A stretch of 64,000 nt of DNA, from assembly GCA_026826555.1 (NCBI GenBank), contig JAKSZT010054396.1, positions 21,439,471-21,503,470 on the forward strand, read 5' to 3'. The position numbers were made by a program, and so were the translations under genes. The notes below the pieces were generated by a model. The model worked only from the letters and a program-made list of their open reading frames with translations. It was not told where the DNA came from and did not search any database. Origin of the DNA: Tolypeutes matacus (Eukaryota > Chordata > Mammalia > Cingulata > Chlamyphoridae). How positions within the stretch are numbered: position 1 is the first letter of the stretch; each line of letters opens with the position of its first letter. This document shows positions 1 through 12,960 of this stretch, piece after piece.

Positions 1-2218
1 GACAAAGGGACTCCTCTGACACTTTGTACAGGTCCACTTCTCAAGCTTTGGCTCTCAGAAATTCAGCCACTGTTTTGGCTCTGTGGGTGATTTAGGTGGC
101 AGATAGTGGGTTTATGTTCAGAAAAGAAAAGACCCCAAATGGGTAGGCCCATGTTCATTTTGCTGTCTTGTTTGTAACTATAGTAATATCACAATTCAGT
201 TGAGATTTTCATCACACTGGTCAGGAAATTCATAGGGAAGGTTACTACAGCAACCTTAACTCCGCTCTGGAAAGCATATCCTTACAATGGGGCCTTTCAG
301 ACTCTGGCCCCAAAGCTGGGCAGTGATTCAGTCCATTCAAAACACAATGGGACAAAACAAAATAGAAAGGAACCACACATTGTTTCAGGCCTCCCATTGC
401 CATCTGTAGCTTTTCGCATTGTGTCCGTCCTTGTACCCAACATTAATCTTGCATCTCTGGTAATGCACTTTTCATTTCATAATTCACATGCCTATCAGTG
501 GAAGTGCATTTCATGGAAGTTTAAATGAGAATTCTATAACGGGATACTAACACACCTGTGCTACAGAAACACTTTGAAGAACAGATGCTAGGCTTATACT
601 TGGCTGATCGGTAGACAAGAGAATTCACAGACAAGAGAAACACTTATTTGATATATTTAAAAATGTTCAAACCACCCTTCAGAACTCATGAATTTTCCTT
701 AGAGTCCTATAAAACAACCATGGATTTTGTAAAACAGTAAAAATTTTAAATGGGAAAAAAAAAAAAAAAAAAGGAATAGAATCATCCCTACCTTTATTCA
801 GAGTCACTCAAAACAAATTTTACTCACCAGTAGGAAGTTATTGGTTGATTTAACATTGCCTAGGTTGTTGTTTTTTTTCAAAGCTGAATTTAGCCATTTA
901 GCATGTGAACTGTACTTAGACCAAGCAAAAGAGCTGTGGTTTCCTTAGAATGAGGTTGAAAGGAAACTTTTGTCTTACTCAAACTCTTTTTCCTTTGGAG
1001 CATTTACGGTATTTTATTTTATTTATTCATATTGCTTGCCCTATGATCAAACAACTTTGTTGTATATTTAGATCTCTAGCATTGTTTCATTTCCTTTCCT
1101 TCTTTAATGTTTCCCTCATGTTTATTTTTTTTTTATTTTTATTTTTTTATCCCTCATGTTTAATTTAAATCATTTGCCTTTTATCATTGTCAGGATCTGG
1201 AGCTATTTCTCTTTTCTAACCTTTGTTCTCTTCTCACTGCATTGAATGGTAGTGGGTTATCAGAACTTATTAACATTAGTGTCACTAAAGTTGGTATACA
1301 ACCCCTCACTGCTAAATTTGACTGGCTTTTAAAAAAAAAAAAAAAGCAAAAATAAATTGTAATGAGCTTTCCCTCTCTTTTAAGTAGAAAGCTAGAAGCT
1401 GTTCTCTATCTTAAATCCAGCCATCCTGCATCCAAACAAGTGGTGAAACCTTTTATTTTTTTTATTGTGGTTTTTTGTTGTTGTTGTTGTTGTTTTTTCT
1501 TTATTTTTTCTTTATTTTTCCCTTTTCTTTTTGATTCCCCTCAACCTTATCTGACATTTTGTCACTCCCAGGTATCTGAGTGTTGGTTATTTGATTAGTA
1601 ATACTGTGTTTTTGCCCCAACTTCCAGGAAGGGAAGTAGTTGCAGCGCAGGAAGAATATCAGAACTGCTGGTGCTGCATTTTCCTCATATTTTGGGTCCC
1701 TGGGCTCAGGCAGAAAGGGACCTTTGTGGACATGGGAGCCGAGTGTAATAATCCTTTCAGCACTTTTTGCAGCCAGACACCATGCAAATGTTTATGCAAA
1801 TACATTTGTGGTCTTTCTGACAATTTCTGAGCACAGCTCTCTGCTGTGAGGTGGTGATACTGACTTCTCTTTCTATTCAGTGTCCTGCCCCAAATGGAGC
1901 TCACTCTTTTCTGCAGGACTGGGAGGGCATAGAGAGCATCTATCCCAGCCCCCTGGTTCCTGTCCATTTACAAGGAAGGCCAGAGTTTACTCCCTGCTCT
2001 GACTTTGAGGGCCGAGAGTGGCATGCTGTTTGACTTTGGAAGCTATGAATAAAAATTCCTCCCACAGATCCCTAGCTGGGACTGTTTTGGATATTGGTGT
2101 CTGTCTTGACTATTTCGGCTGAGGGAAAATTTCTGTGAGGTTATTTTTAACTGAGTGCACTTATTGTGCTAAGAGGCACTTTTGCCACAAAGAGAAGTCA
2201 TCTTTTTTTTTTTTTTTG

Positions 2219-2600
2219 ACAGTTAATAGTACTGTTTTAATATTCTTTCATCAGGGAAGCGGCTGTGGCTCAATCAGTAGGGCTCCCGTTTACCATATGG
2301 GGGGCCCCGGGTTCGGTTCCCGAGGCCTCCTGGTGAAGGCAGGCCCGCCCCCACGGCGTGGTTGGCTGACCCAGCGAGCACAGGCAGCAAGGGGGGGATA
2401 TGAATAAATAAAAATAAAATCTTTAAAAAAAATATATATATATATATATTCTTTCATCAATTGTAACAAAGGTAACTACAGTTAAAAAATAGTACAATTG
2501 TGAAAAAAGTGCTATCATCAATTGAATAAATGTTCCACAGGAAAGCAAGGTTTTGGTGGTTTGGTGGTATATGGGAATCCTATATTTTATGCATGAGAAG
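2219..2600 (+). mobile_element. L1 3'-end fragment, split by a SINE
   Basis: The stretch with 'gctatcatcaattg' and 'ggtatatgggaatcct' resembles the 3' end of the L1 at about 39890-40000. A SINE at 2254 interrupts it. Confidence 0.55.
2254..2445 (+). mobile_element. tRNA-derived SINE, short form
   Basis: The head has A-box (TGGCTCAATCAGT) and B-box (GGTTCGGTTCC) motifs, then a GGGGGGG junction and an AAATAA-rich tail ending in (TA)n. A perfect 14-nt target duplication, atattctttcatca, lies at 2240-2253 and 2446-2459. Confidence 0.93.
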
Positions 2601-3039
2601 TCATCTTCCCCAAAGAATCTTGAATGAACAAGCCTGCACTTCCTCAAGACCAGGGTGTGGGGGTCTGTCCTTGAAACTGGCTGCGAGAGACACTTTGAAG
2701 GAGACAAGGCCCAGTGTCACAGAGTGGTGGCATTTTGCTCTGGCTCCAGCGCTCTGGACTTGGCTTCACTGCCACTTCTGGTGGCACTGTTATCTTTCTA
2801 TGAGTCAACTGTATTCAGTATGCCTAAAATGCCCTCCTGCCCATTCATTCATCTTGCCATTGGGGGACCTAAAGGCAGCTTCAGGTGCTGCATATGAAAC
2901 CTTCCTACCAGACAACGTCTCTGTTGAGACATATTCACAGTTGGGGAATCCATTTATCTCCCAGTGTAACTTCAGTGGAAGCTGCAGTGGGTGTCTGAAG
3001 CCACCCAGCCCGAGTACAAAATCTGGACTCCATAACTCA

Positions 3040-3195
3040 CTTGCGTGCTCTCTCTGACTCAGTGTTCTCATCTGTTAAATGGCTTCACAGTACCTATTTC
3101 TAGAATTCTTTTGAGGCCAAATGAAACAATATATGCATAGCACCTAACATGGTATTTGGCACATAGTAGGCCCTTGACGAATGTGATGCCCTCTG
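3040..3195 (+). repeat. MIR relic
   Basis: Resembles the MIR core and 3' part: 'gttctcatctgttaaatgg', then 'catagcacctaacatgg' and 'ggcacatagtaggc'. Confidence 0.7.
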
Positions 3196-4604
3196 CCTGT
3201 TCCCTAAACATTGTGGCGCACACCTTGATGATGATAAGGGTTGCCTTTTTGATGCTGCTGCATCAGGTTCTGTGTAATATTTTGGGTAATCTAAGCACCT
3301 CTTAAAATATATTTATATATATATATAAATAACATTTTTGTAAGCAAATGCACATATATGCATATATACTTATATATCATTTTGCAAATGTTGGTATGTA
3401 TTGTGAAAATTTTGATTTTTACCCACAATAAATAAAAAAAAAAAAGAGAGAAATGAATGGAAGTCACCAAAAATGTCCTTTATTTTTCTATGGAGAAAGT
3501 TCAACTGTGAGTTTTAACTTGGTGTGACCCACCCATGCCCCATAATCACATCAGACACGGTTAGCTTGTGTTTTGTTTTCAATTTTAGGGAGGCAAGCAG
3601 GAGAGTTACTATTTGAAGAAACATTGTGAAATTTGTGAAATTGTACAGCCAGAGATCTCTAGACAGATTACAGCTTTCTAATTCCTCTGCCTTCTGGAGA
3701 CAGCCTTTCTCCTTTACCAGTGGCTTTCCTATTTTAAGCCAATGCCCTGACTTTTTTTTTCTTTTCTATACACAGAGTTTATGCTAGACTGTAGGTTAGG
3801 TGAAGGCAAGAAAGTTCTAGGGAAGTGGCCCCTAAAGTGGGATATATGGATCTTTGTATGCAGAACAACCCACAGGAAAGAAAATACTAAGCCTTGTATT
3901 TATATTTATTTTTATATTAAAACTAGGGCAAAATTAAGCGTTTCTGATATTTACTATTTGGATTGACACCAGTCCAATTGCCAGAGGGTCACGGTTCACA
4001 AATGGTAATGCTTTTTATATGAGAAATTTAAAATATTTAAATGCCTGGATTAATTTGATTGTAGTAAGCATTCAAAATAGTACCTTATGTTCCTTCATTT
4101 TTTGCCTCTAAGAGATCAGTCTGTTACTTAAGATGGTCTTTACTATACTTCTTTCTTAGTTGTTTGCTTCCCTTTTAGTTATGCTATTAAATTCCCCCAT
4201 GTCTTTTCTGCTGTAACAGATCCCTGTTCTCAGAGAATCCTGCTTTCAATTGTCTCATTTATATCGTGTGATGCAGTTTTCAGAGCATTTGATTATACAT
4301 CATGAAACTTTTGTGAGGCGGGGGTAAGGGGTGGGATATCTTTCCAAGTAACAGGTGGGAAAATGAAGCTCACATAAAGAATTAGCCCAAGTTTCCAAAG
4401 TTAAACAAAGCTGCCTCCTCCTTATCCACTACCTCTGCCTGCACAGCTTTCAGCCACTCTTAAAACTTCTGTATTTCTTCATTGACTCTGACTGCTAATT
4501 GATCTTCTTATTCAGCCGGGAGATGATACTGCTCAATTTCTCGAAACATCAGGTATCCAGTCAGAACAAGAATGCTGTCTGAGTATTCCCTGTTCTCTTA
4601 TTAA

Positions 4605-4770
4605 CCTTTACTTTGCACTCACTATGGGCCAGACAGAGTAATATGAGCTCTCCATTCATTTTCTCAATAGCCCAGAATGGTCAATACTGTAATTAGACCC
4701 ATTTTATAGAACAAGAAACTGAGAATTAGAGAGGGCTATGCTGCTTTGACTAAATGGCCTTGAAAGATGT
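4605..4770 (-). repeat. MIR relic, antisense
   Basis: Reads as reverse MIR: 'gcactcactatgggccag', then 'cccattttatagaacaag' and 'aaactgag' in the right order. Confidence 0.65.
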
Positions 4771-7682
4771 AGCTTCCTTAAGAATCTTTTTCAAATGTAG
4801 AGATGCTAAGCCCTTGTTAATTTAGAATCCCAACTCTCACAGAGAGGGGGGGAGGGTCTTGTCTCTTCCCCTGGCTAACCCCACCCTACCTTCCTGTCCA
4901 GTTTGTGTTTTGTCTTTTGTTTGCTTGCATTTGAACCTTTTGAAAGGATTTAAGTTGGTTAAAGGCACAGTTTACCTGTTTGGGGTCTCCTTAAAACTTG
5001 AAAGAACCCAATAAGGGACAAGATCATGGTGGGCTTATGGTGATCCTCCAAATTGCTTTTATTGCAAATTCATCCCCATAACTTGGTCATGAGACTTGGG
5101 GGAGGGGGGGCACAGCCACTGTAGTCAGTGGTAAGGACCTCTTGGAACTTTCATAGGCAAGGGATGCCTAAAGGCAAGGGAAATTCTCATGTCTGCTCCT
5201 CGCCACACCCATCCCCGCCCAGGAGCCCCAGTCCTTGCCTTCTGCAAACTGGACTCTGGGTGTGGCTCCTGAGAGAGATAAGCCAATAACAGGCACCCAA
5301 GGACAAATGCCTGCCTTCCTGTCTACCCCTAGGGCATTTAACTGAATTATGTTCAAGTTTATACTTGATTCTTGGTTCTCCCGCCCCCCTGATTCTCCCA
5401 TCCTCTTAAGTTCCTTGAACCCAGCCCCCTTTTTTGTTCAAGTACCATACTTGAAGCCCACAGTGTGGATCATGAAAATAACGGCAAAGTGGGTCCAGTG
5501 GGTGCGGTGTCCGCTGCCAGGTGATGGAAGGGAGTGAGAAAGACAGAGCCTGTGTTTGTCCTCACGAATCGAGCTGTCCTGAGCCTTCAGGGCCCTTGCT
5601 GACCATGTTTATTAGTGGCTGCCCTAGTGACTGCTCCTCTTGAGGTGTGTCCACAGGACCCTCGGCACTGTCACGCCTGCCAGCCAGCCCTTAGACTCCA
5701 CGGTCCAGGATCTCTCTCTGGATCTGATAGGCATGTCTCTTTCTGACTTCACACCAAAGCCTTTGTGGCTATATTTTGTGCCTAGAGGAGCATGGCATCG
5801 TGTGACATTGATCAGGCCAGATCAGGCAGGTGAAGTGTCCAGATGTGCCCATGCCGGAAACAGGAGGAGGCGTGAGGGCATGTCTTACTTCTGTACTTCT
5901 TTGTTCAGTGTTGGCCAGTGCCCATCGTGCTCAGGATGCCCCTGGCCCCTGAGTTTGGCTTCTATCCTGGAGGAGCCCCAGAAGCAATCCATGACACAGG
6001 CTGCCCTGATTGCATTCCAGACCCTTCCTCCCCAACATAGCACCCCAAGTGGGAGAGGGTAGATCAACTCCTTACCTGTTTTAGCTCCTTCATGCTGAAG
6101 TCGGAAGATAACGGATTCCTCTAGGTTCTTGGCTATGTTACATAAAAAAATTTAAGAACATGCCAGTTTAGTTAGGCCAGTAAAAAGAGCTTATTGAGAA
6201 ATGAGAGAAAAGAAAAGGAAAGAAAAGAAATACATACCCAGATGTGGATGTGGGCTCCTCCAGGGAAAGAGGAGCATTTGGGGTTGGCGGGCTGCCTTTA
6301 TTAAGGCCGTTCTTCTCATCTACCCTTTCCTAATGGGAGGGGAGCCCCAGCTGTTTGCTGTTCTGATTGGCTGCCCCACTTCTTAGCTTTCAGGGGACCA
6401 ATGATGAAGCCTTTTGTTTGGAGTTATCCAGGGCCTCCCCTCAACACCGGGAGAGTTCCAAATGTGACCTCATGGCCAGAGTCCTGGTCCCTCAGGGGGT
6501 TTCCGGCCAGGTCTCATGGTCTGCTAGGTCCAAGGTGTGACTTGTCTTTTCCTCTTTTCCCTATACAAACCTGCTTCAAGGCCCTATCCGTGTTTCCACA
6601 CTGCCCTTAAAAAGAATGGACTTATTACGAAAAGAAGTCCATCAACCTTAAAACCTTTCTTTCTTTTGAGTTTTCATTCAGATATATCCAAAAGGGTTGA
6701 TTTGTCAGAAAAAAATTAATCTAAGAATACCATGAAATCTGAGTTGATTTTCTCCTGTCGGCCTTGCCTCCACCATTTTGCATTACCTATAAATAATGCA
6801 TATTTTGCAATCAATATAGAAGAGATGCTGTGAACATATTGAGTCTTGAGAGACTGTTTTTAATCAGGTTGTCAAACAACTGCAGCAGTTGGCTAAGCCT
6901 TTGCGTATTTTTCTTTTTCCTCAGAACAGCATTTAAATTAAGATTTCTTTTTTACATGGTATACAGTGATGGTTCATTTTATGTGACAAGAAATTGTCCA
7001 ATTACCTTCCTGTTTTTATTTCTCTTTCAATCAATAAAATGAACAAGAGCCAGCGGCTGCGCCTGTGTTTCTGGCTGTTCTGCTTGCTCCGTCACTTTGG
7101 CTTCTTAATTCAATTAAAGAAACTTACTAAGCAGCTACTGTGGCTCAGAGACTATAATTTTCAAACCAAAAATTAGGACACAAAGCTGATAGGGTTTTTT
7201 GGTTTGTTTGTTTCATTTTTGCTGGTTTGTGAACCTATTAATGAGAAGTCCTGTCAACAGAGATGTAAAAATTGAATCACATCCAGTATACATTTAATAG
7301 ATCACCTTAATTGTGAAGAAAATTCCATGAAACTGGCCTCACAGAGGCAAATGTACTCAAGTCTGTTGATTCTGGGCAACTCCTGGATTAGCAAAAAGAA
7401 TTGCATTCCCCAATGTCCGAACCTTTGCGCTTGAAAACAGGAGTGATGATAGGGGAGCTCCTTGAAGGAACTGCTAAATACTTCTTTTATTTATTTAAAA
7501 AGAAAAGTTTTTGTGAAACTAGCAGAACCACAGAGGAAAAGATAGACTGACACCAGGGTGACTCTTTCATCACTTGTTTGATTAAATATAAACAAGGGCA
7601 TAAGTAAAATGAGTGTATGTCATAGAAAGGGATTTCAACTGTGTGGTTTATATTCTGTAGCTTGAAATGGAAGGCTGGCTTT

Positions 7683-7706
7683 GGGGGTGGGGTGGGGTGG
7701 GGTGGG
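7683..7706 (+). other. G-quadruplex motif
   Basis: Five runs of three to five G separated by single T loops, on the transcribed-strand sense of intron 1. This satisfies the canonical G4 pattern with one-base loops. Confidence 0.75.
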
Positions 7707-7811
7707 ATCTCGCCCCTTTGTCTCCCTAGGCTGTGGGCTGGGGGCAGCAGGAAAGATTTGGGAACTTCTTCCTTGGGGCAGACTCTGGGCCCAGGACCAC
7801 CGTTTTCCCCA

Positions 7812-7884
7812 CTAATAGCAGCCACAGTGTGCTATACCTGCTTTAAAGAAGTCCTGAGAATAAGCCCAAGTGGCCCGGAGTTCA
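7812..7884 (+). repeat. 73-bp direct duplication, copy 1
   Basis: Aligns without gaps to 8624-8696 with 6 mismatches over 73 nt. Both copies start CTAATAGCAGCCACAGTG and end GGCCCGGAGTTCA. It is not a SINE or L1 I recognise. Confidence 0.85.
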
Positions 7885-8159
7885 CGCAGCTGGTCCTGGC
7901 TGAGCATGGCTGTGCACCCGGTGCTGCCCAGCTCGCTGGGATCCAGAAGCCAACAGGCAGATTCCAGGTCCTTAGCTTCCTTCATCTTGTGCGGTGAGTT
8001 GTCTTCTAGCTGCAGAGCTTTGTACACAGACCTGCATACCATGTGGTGCTTCTCTTTTGTCAAACAAGAGACGGCAGGTAGTCACATGCAATGTGTTGCA
8101 GTTACTATTAGCTTGGACTTTACTCCAGTTTCCTGCAGCCACTTACCTTAGTGCAAAGA

Positions 8160-8315
8160 TTCTGGAGCCAGACTGCCTGTTTTGAGCTGAGCGTGTTACC
8201 TTCCCTCTCTGTGCTTCAATTTCCTGCCTGGGAAGGTTGTGAGGATTAAATAGGTTATTATATAAAAAGTGTTTGGAACACAGCCTGATAGATAGTAAGA
8301 ATGAGCTATTATGTG
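8160..8315 (+). repeat. MIR relic
   Basis: Contains 'ttccctctctgtgcttcaat', 'tgtgaggattaaatagg' and 'gtttggaacacagcctg' in MIR order. Confidence 0.7.
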
Positions 8316-8334
8316 TGAAGAATATTAGTTACTC

Positions 8335-8620
8335 CATTTCATTCATTCGACAACTATTTATTAAGTGCCTATGATGTGCCAGTCACTGTTCTATGCCCTG
8401 AGGTAGAATGGTAAATAAGACGCAGTTTCTGCCTAATTAAGAGTTGAATGGGGGAGCCAGGCCCCTAGATACTGCCCTTTACTAAGTGCGGTGAGAGGAG
8501 GGGGCTTCTTAGAGAAAATGATGCCTGGGTTGACCTGGATGGGAATTTACTGTTGGGGGTGGGGGATGGAGGGGAGTGCGTAGAATAATATTCCAAGCAG
8601 GGGGGACAGTGTGAATATAC
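8335..8620 (-). repeat. L2 3'-end relic, antisense
   Basis: Begins 'ttcattcattcgacaac' and 'tatttattaagtgcc', with 'atgtgccagtcactgttct', the reverse complement of the L2 3' end. The right limit is approximate. Confidence 0.6.
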
Positions 8621-8623
8621 GTC

Positions 8624-8696
8624 CTAATAGCAGCCACAGTGCGCTATACCTGCTTTGAAGAAGGCCTGAGAGTGAGCCCAAATGGCCCGGAGTTCA
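8624..8696 (+). repeat. 73-bp direct duplication, copy 2
   Basis: Second copy of 7812-7884, 812 nt downstream. Four of the six differences are A/G, one is T/C and one is T/G. Sequence on either side does not continue the match. Confidence 0.85.
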
Positions 8697-9229
8697 TTCC
8701 TCTCCCCCCCTACCCCACTTCATACCCCAGAAGCACAAAAACAAAACCCAATGGTGTATGTAGAAAATAGTGTTGTGGGAGCTCCAAAGTCAGGGGAAAG
8801 GAGGGTTAGAGATGGGTTAGAGATGGACAAGGAACCGGATCAAGGTAGCTTTAGCTATATGACTGGCTGCCCTAGGGAGGATGGACTTGAGGGGTTCCAG
8901 ACTAGGCTTGCAAGGGCAGCCAGTGTCCCCTGACTGTGCATCCTCCTGGGACCTCAGCTGCACTGGTGGCTGTGCCAGAGGAGCCTGGCATTGTGGGGAG
9001 GCCAGACGCCTTGCACTTCCAGAGAGCCTGGCTGCCTGGGGTGAATCGGGAGGAGCCTGGGGCTCTGGGCACCCAAATTGTGTGAGGTGTTGAAATCTAT
9101 CCCAAACAAAGGGGGCCTTTCATGGGGCCTCTGTTAGTGGAGGGGAGAGAGCCACTATTGTAGGTTCCCTGGAGATTGAGTGGGAAAGAAGACAGATCAG
9201 TGCTGCCAATGCTTAAAAGAGGTGCTTCC

Positions 9230-9417
9230 GGGAAGCGGCTGTGGCTCAATCAGTGGGGCTCCCGTTTGCCATATGGGAGGCCCCGGGTTCGGTTCCCGGG
9301 GCCTCCTGGTGAGGGCGGGCCCGCCCGCATGGCGTGGTTAGCTGACCCAGCGAGCACGAGTAGCAGGGGGGGGAGGAATGAATAAATAAATAAAATTAAA
9401 AAAAAAAAAAAAAAAAA
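9230..9417 (+). mobile_element. tRNA-derived SINE, short form
   Basis: CpG-rich copy with intact A and B boxes and a long pure poly(A) tail. The target duplication aaaagaggtgcttcc (9215-9229 and 9418-9432) is perfect, so insertion was recent. Confidence 0.95.
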
Positions 9418-10326
9418 AAAAGAGGTGCTTCCCCATAGAGAGAGAAAAAATGGATTGCCCAAGAGAATTTCCTCCCCAGCCTCAAGACAAGTCCTACCAG
9501 GGCTTATCCTGGGGACTTGAGGTGTTTTGAAGGGAGGGGACTAAAATAGGGGTCCCAGGATCCTTGAGGGCAAGTGCAGGGAATATAATGCAGGGCAGTT
9601 TATACTTGTGAAAACAAAACCCAATCCCTCACCTGCTAACTTAACAAAGGGGGGTGGATCTGGTCTTGCCCTGTGAGATTTTCCAGAGCAGAGAAAATTA
9701 TGTCCGGGAAAAAGATCAGAAACCAATTAAATTCTCAATGGGTAGACTTGGAATTGGTGGTAACAGGCCCCAGTAGAGAATGGCAGCGTGTCCGATGCAT
9801 GGAACGTGGGCCCAAGGTGGAATACAAGGTGGGCATGCACAGCAAATGCTGGGGTTTTGAAGACTTATTTCTTCATTATTAATTTTACATGTAATAAAGA
9901 AATGAGACCAACACGCCAAACTGGTGATTTTATGGAGATTATTGCTTAGGATTAAGCCAATTAGAAAGGACAGCCAATTTATAGAAAAATGTGATGCAGT
10001 AGGACTGATGGAACTTAGATATAGAAAAATTGTAAAAATAGTTGAAAATGACTAGGGTTGGGGGAACATTAGAGTGTGGCCTACATGAATAAGTCAGAAA
10101 TCACCATAATCTCTGGGGTAGACACATCACAGTGGGGGTGGGGTGTTTCTTGCTTCAAGCAGTGTTAACATGGAAGGACTATTTAGATTGAAAGAGACAC
10201 AAACCTGAATGTAGATGCTGGTGCCTTCACAACCTGAAGAGGAACTTACTAAAGACCTTGCTTTTTAGTTTGCATTCAGGAGGCAGGCAGCTTGCAGTCA
10301 CCCTCATCCCGTAGGGGTAGGAGAAT

Positions 10327-10350
10327 GTGGGGAGGTGGGGGGTGGGGGCA
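10327..10350 (+). other. G-rich tract, possible G-quadruplex
   Basis: Contains GGGG, GG, GGGGGG and GGGGG runs separated by one or two bases. It could fold as a G4, though the runs are uneven. Confidence 0.5.
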
Positions 10351-10724
10351 TGGCACCTCCAAAATTTTTGACAAAGCCTCTAAAACCAAACATCATCAAC
10401 CTCAGCAGTAAAACCAGTAAAAACAGTGAGATCAGTACATGGTAGAACTCTATGCAGATGCTTCCAGGAGATCAAAGTACTTATAAAGTACTTAGAACAG
10501 TGCCTGTCCCATAGTAAATGCTACATGCCATAATTCAACAAACCTAAGACGCTACTGGTTGTAAGATGCACCATTATTTTATTTAGTTTCATTATTGGGG
10601 CATCTTCCACATCCATTGAGTGACCCCCTTGTGTGCTTACTGCCTATTGTATTTTTCCCAATCCTCACCCCTTCAAACAGAGGCAACTTGGTGTATTTGG
10701 AATGAGTGTGGCCTTCACAACCCC

Positions 10725-10860
10725 ATGCGTCAGTTTCCCATCTGAAAAATCATAGCATAGGGATTATAAGACTTATGTTTTACGGGTGTTTTGGGAATCA
10801 ACTGAGTTCATGTAAACATTAGCACATATTTCAGTAAATGGCTAAATAACTAATAGTTCC
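10725..10860 (+). repeat. MIR relic
   Basis: Carries 'gtcagtttcccatctgaaaa', then 'gggaatcaactgagttcatg' and 'aaacattagcac', a diverged MIR order. A shorter MIR-like piece (10480-10535) includes 'agaacagtgcctgtcccata'. Confidence 0.55.
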
Positions 10861-11993
10861 AATTACCCAAGGGCCGAGGCGCATGGGGTAGTCCGTTGGC
10901 TACTGCCTGCCCCTGTTAGGATTCTTTTAGAGACACTTCCTTGTACTCTCTGAACTGCGATCCAGCACACACATGCTTGCTTCAAATATACCTCTTCACA
11001 TCACCCAATCATTCCATAAAGTTGAAATACATTCCAAGCCCAAGGGTGGTTTGCGGTGCTTTGCATATAGTAGGAAAACTAATATTTAAGGTTGATTTTT
11101 CTGCCATTTGAAAAAGAAGTGTTTCATTCCAATCATAAACAGAATGCAAAAGGTAGAATTCCCAGACTGTCAATTAACATATTTAAGTCTAACAGATAGC
11201 TTTGCTCCTTTCCTGTTATGACTCACTAGGACAGAAAAATCTCTTTTAAAAAGAAGCTCAGGTGGACTGCAGGCCAGAGTGTTGCCCTTTGTTCACTGTT
11301 CACCATAAGTTTACAGGTGCTCTGCTTCTCGGAGACGCACCTAGACGGCCGAGGGCCTTCTAGCCCCAGGTTGCCTGCTGATCTGCTGTGCTCAAGGACT
11401 GGCTAAATATCTCAGAAAAGATACTATCTTGTCATGCAGAGCACATCTCCCAGTTCTAGAGCCAGCACAGAACCAGTCTCAGAATGAGGGCCTGGTGGCC
11501 TTGGACAGCCTCAGTCAGTGCCAGCGCCACCCCAGGAAAGCTCCATTGTGCTGATGTTGTTTTCAGTGCTTCTATTCCTTTCTCAATTTTGCTAACACAT
11601 ACATACGGTTTAAAAAAAAAAAAAAGTAAACTGTACAGAAAAATATAAAATGGAAAGTAAAAGTCTTCCTTCTCCCCAAACCCTCTTGTGTCTCTTTCAA
11701 GAAAACAGTTCTTACACACATGCCTTTTTAAAACCTTAAACAAATGCGTGTTGTTCCACACATTGATTTCTTTTTTCATTGAACTGTGTCTCTTGAAGGT
11801 CTTTCCATGTCAGCGCATGCAGATTCCTTTTGAGGGCCGCCTGGTACTCCTTTGCAGGGTTCTAAGCAGTCCTCTAATGATGTTTCCAGTTTTCCCGATT
11901 ATGAACCTTATATAACTTGGCATACTTTTATGGGCACATCTTGGGGTAAATTCTGGAAATAGAATCGCCAGATCAAAGAGGATGTGAATTTCA

Positions 11994-12230
11994 TTTTTTT
12001 TTTTTTTAAGATTTATTTTTATTTAGGTATTTATCCCCCCTTGCTGCTTGTGCTCACTGTGTCCATTTGCTGTGCATTTTTCTGTGTCTGCTTGTCTCCC
12101 TTTGTTGAGTCATCTTGCTGCACCAGCTCACCACGGCTGGCTTGCCTTCATTAGGAGGTCCTACGAATCAAACACTGGCCCTCCCATATGGTAAACAGGA
12201 GCCCAACCAATTGAGCCACAGCCGCTTCCC
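11994..12230 (-). mobile_element. tRNA-derived SINE, longer form, antisense
   Basis: Reverse copy with the tRNA head at 12180-12230. Unlike the short form it keeps the internal segment (reverse strand: GATGACTCAACAAAGGGAGA ... GCAAATGGACACAG). Target duplication tgaatttca at 11985-11993 and 12231-12239. Confidence 0.88.
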
Positions 12231-12239
12231 TGAATTTCA

Positions 12240-12960
12240 TTTTTTTTTTTAACTTTATTTTGTACATTTAATAATTGAAAACATAAGCAATTAAAAGCTA
12301 AAAAGTAAACACAGATGAATTAATATATACATTTCTCAATTAAATGTAATGGATACATGTAAATTTTTTTGGTGTTGTTTTGTTTTTTGTTTGTTTTTTA
12401 GTTTTTTTGTGTGTGTGTGAATCAAACAATATATTACACAATATATTTGGTTCATAGTAATGCATTCATACAGTATTTGTCCTTTTGTGTCTGGCTTGCT
12501 TCACTCAACATAATGTCCTCCAGATTCATCCATGTTGCCATATGCTTTATGACTTCATTTCTTCTTACAGCTGCATAATATTCCATCGTGTAATAGACCA
12601 CAGTTTGTTTATCCATTCATCTGTTGATGGACACCTGGGTTGTTTCCAACTTTTGGCAATGGTGAATAATGTGGCTATGAACATCGGTGTGCAGTGTCTG
12701 TTCGTGTCACTGCTCTCAGTTCTTCTGGATACATACCCAGTAGTGGTATTGCAGGGTAACGTGGCAAGTCTACATTCAACTTCTTTAGGAACTGCCAAAC
12801 AGTCCTCCATAGTGGTTGTACCATCCTGCATTCCCACCAACAGTGAAGAAGTGTTCCTGTCTCTCCACATCCTCTCCAACACTTGTAGTTCTCTGTCTTT
12901 TTAATAGTGGCCATTCTGATAGGTGTGAAATGATATCTCATTGTAGTTTTGATTCATTAA
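12240..12960 (-). mobile_element. L1 ORF2 3' part and 3' end, antisense
   Basis: Reverse of the L1 segment also seen on the + strand at about 38870-39580 (GGAATATTATGCAGC, GGAAACAACCCAGGTG). Three overlapping short reverse ORFs contain L1 ORF2 C-terminal residues but are broken by stops and frameshifts. 5' truncated. Confidence 0.8.

Noticed and set aside
2530..3057. The longest forward ORF in the window (175 codons)
   Set aside because: Its start lies in an L1 fragment, its end overlaps a MIR, the composition is not protein-like and no family is recognisable; chance ORF.
12485..12941. Overlapping ORFs on both strands of 100 to 139 codons
   Set aside because: They fall within the antisense L1 at 12240-12960; the reverse frames carry fragments of ORF2 and the forward one is its shadow.
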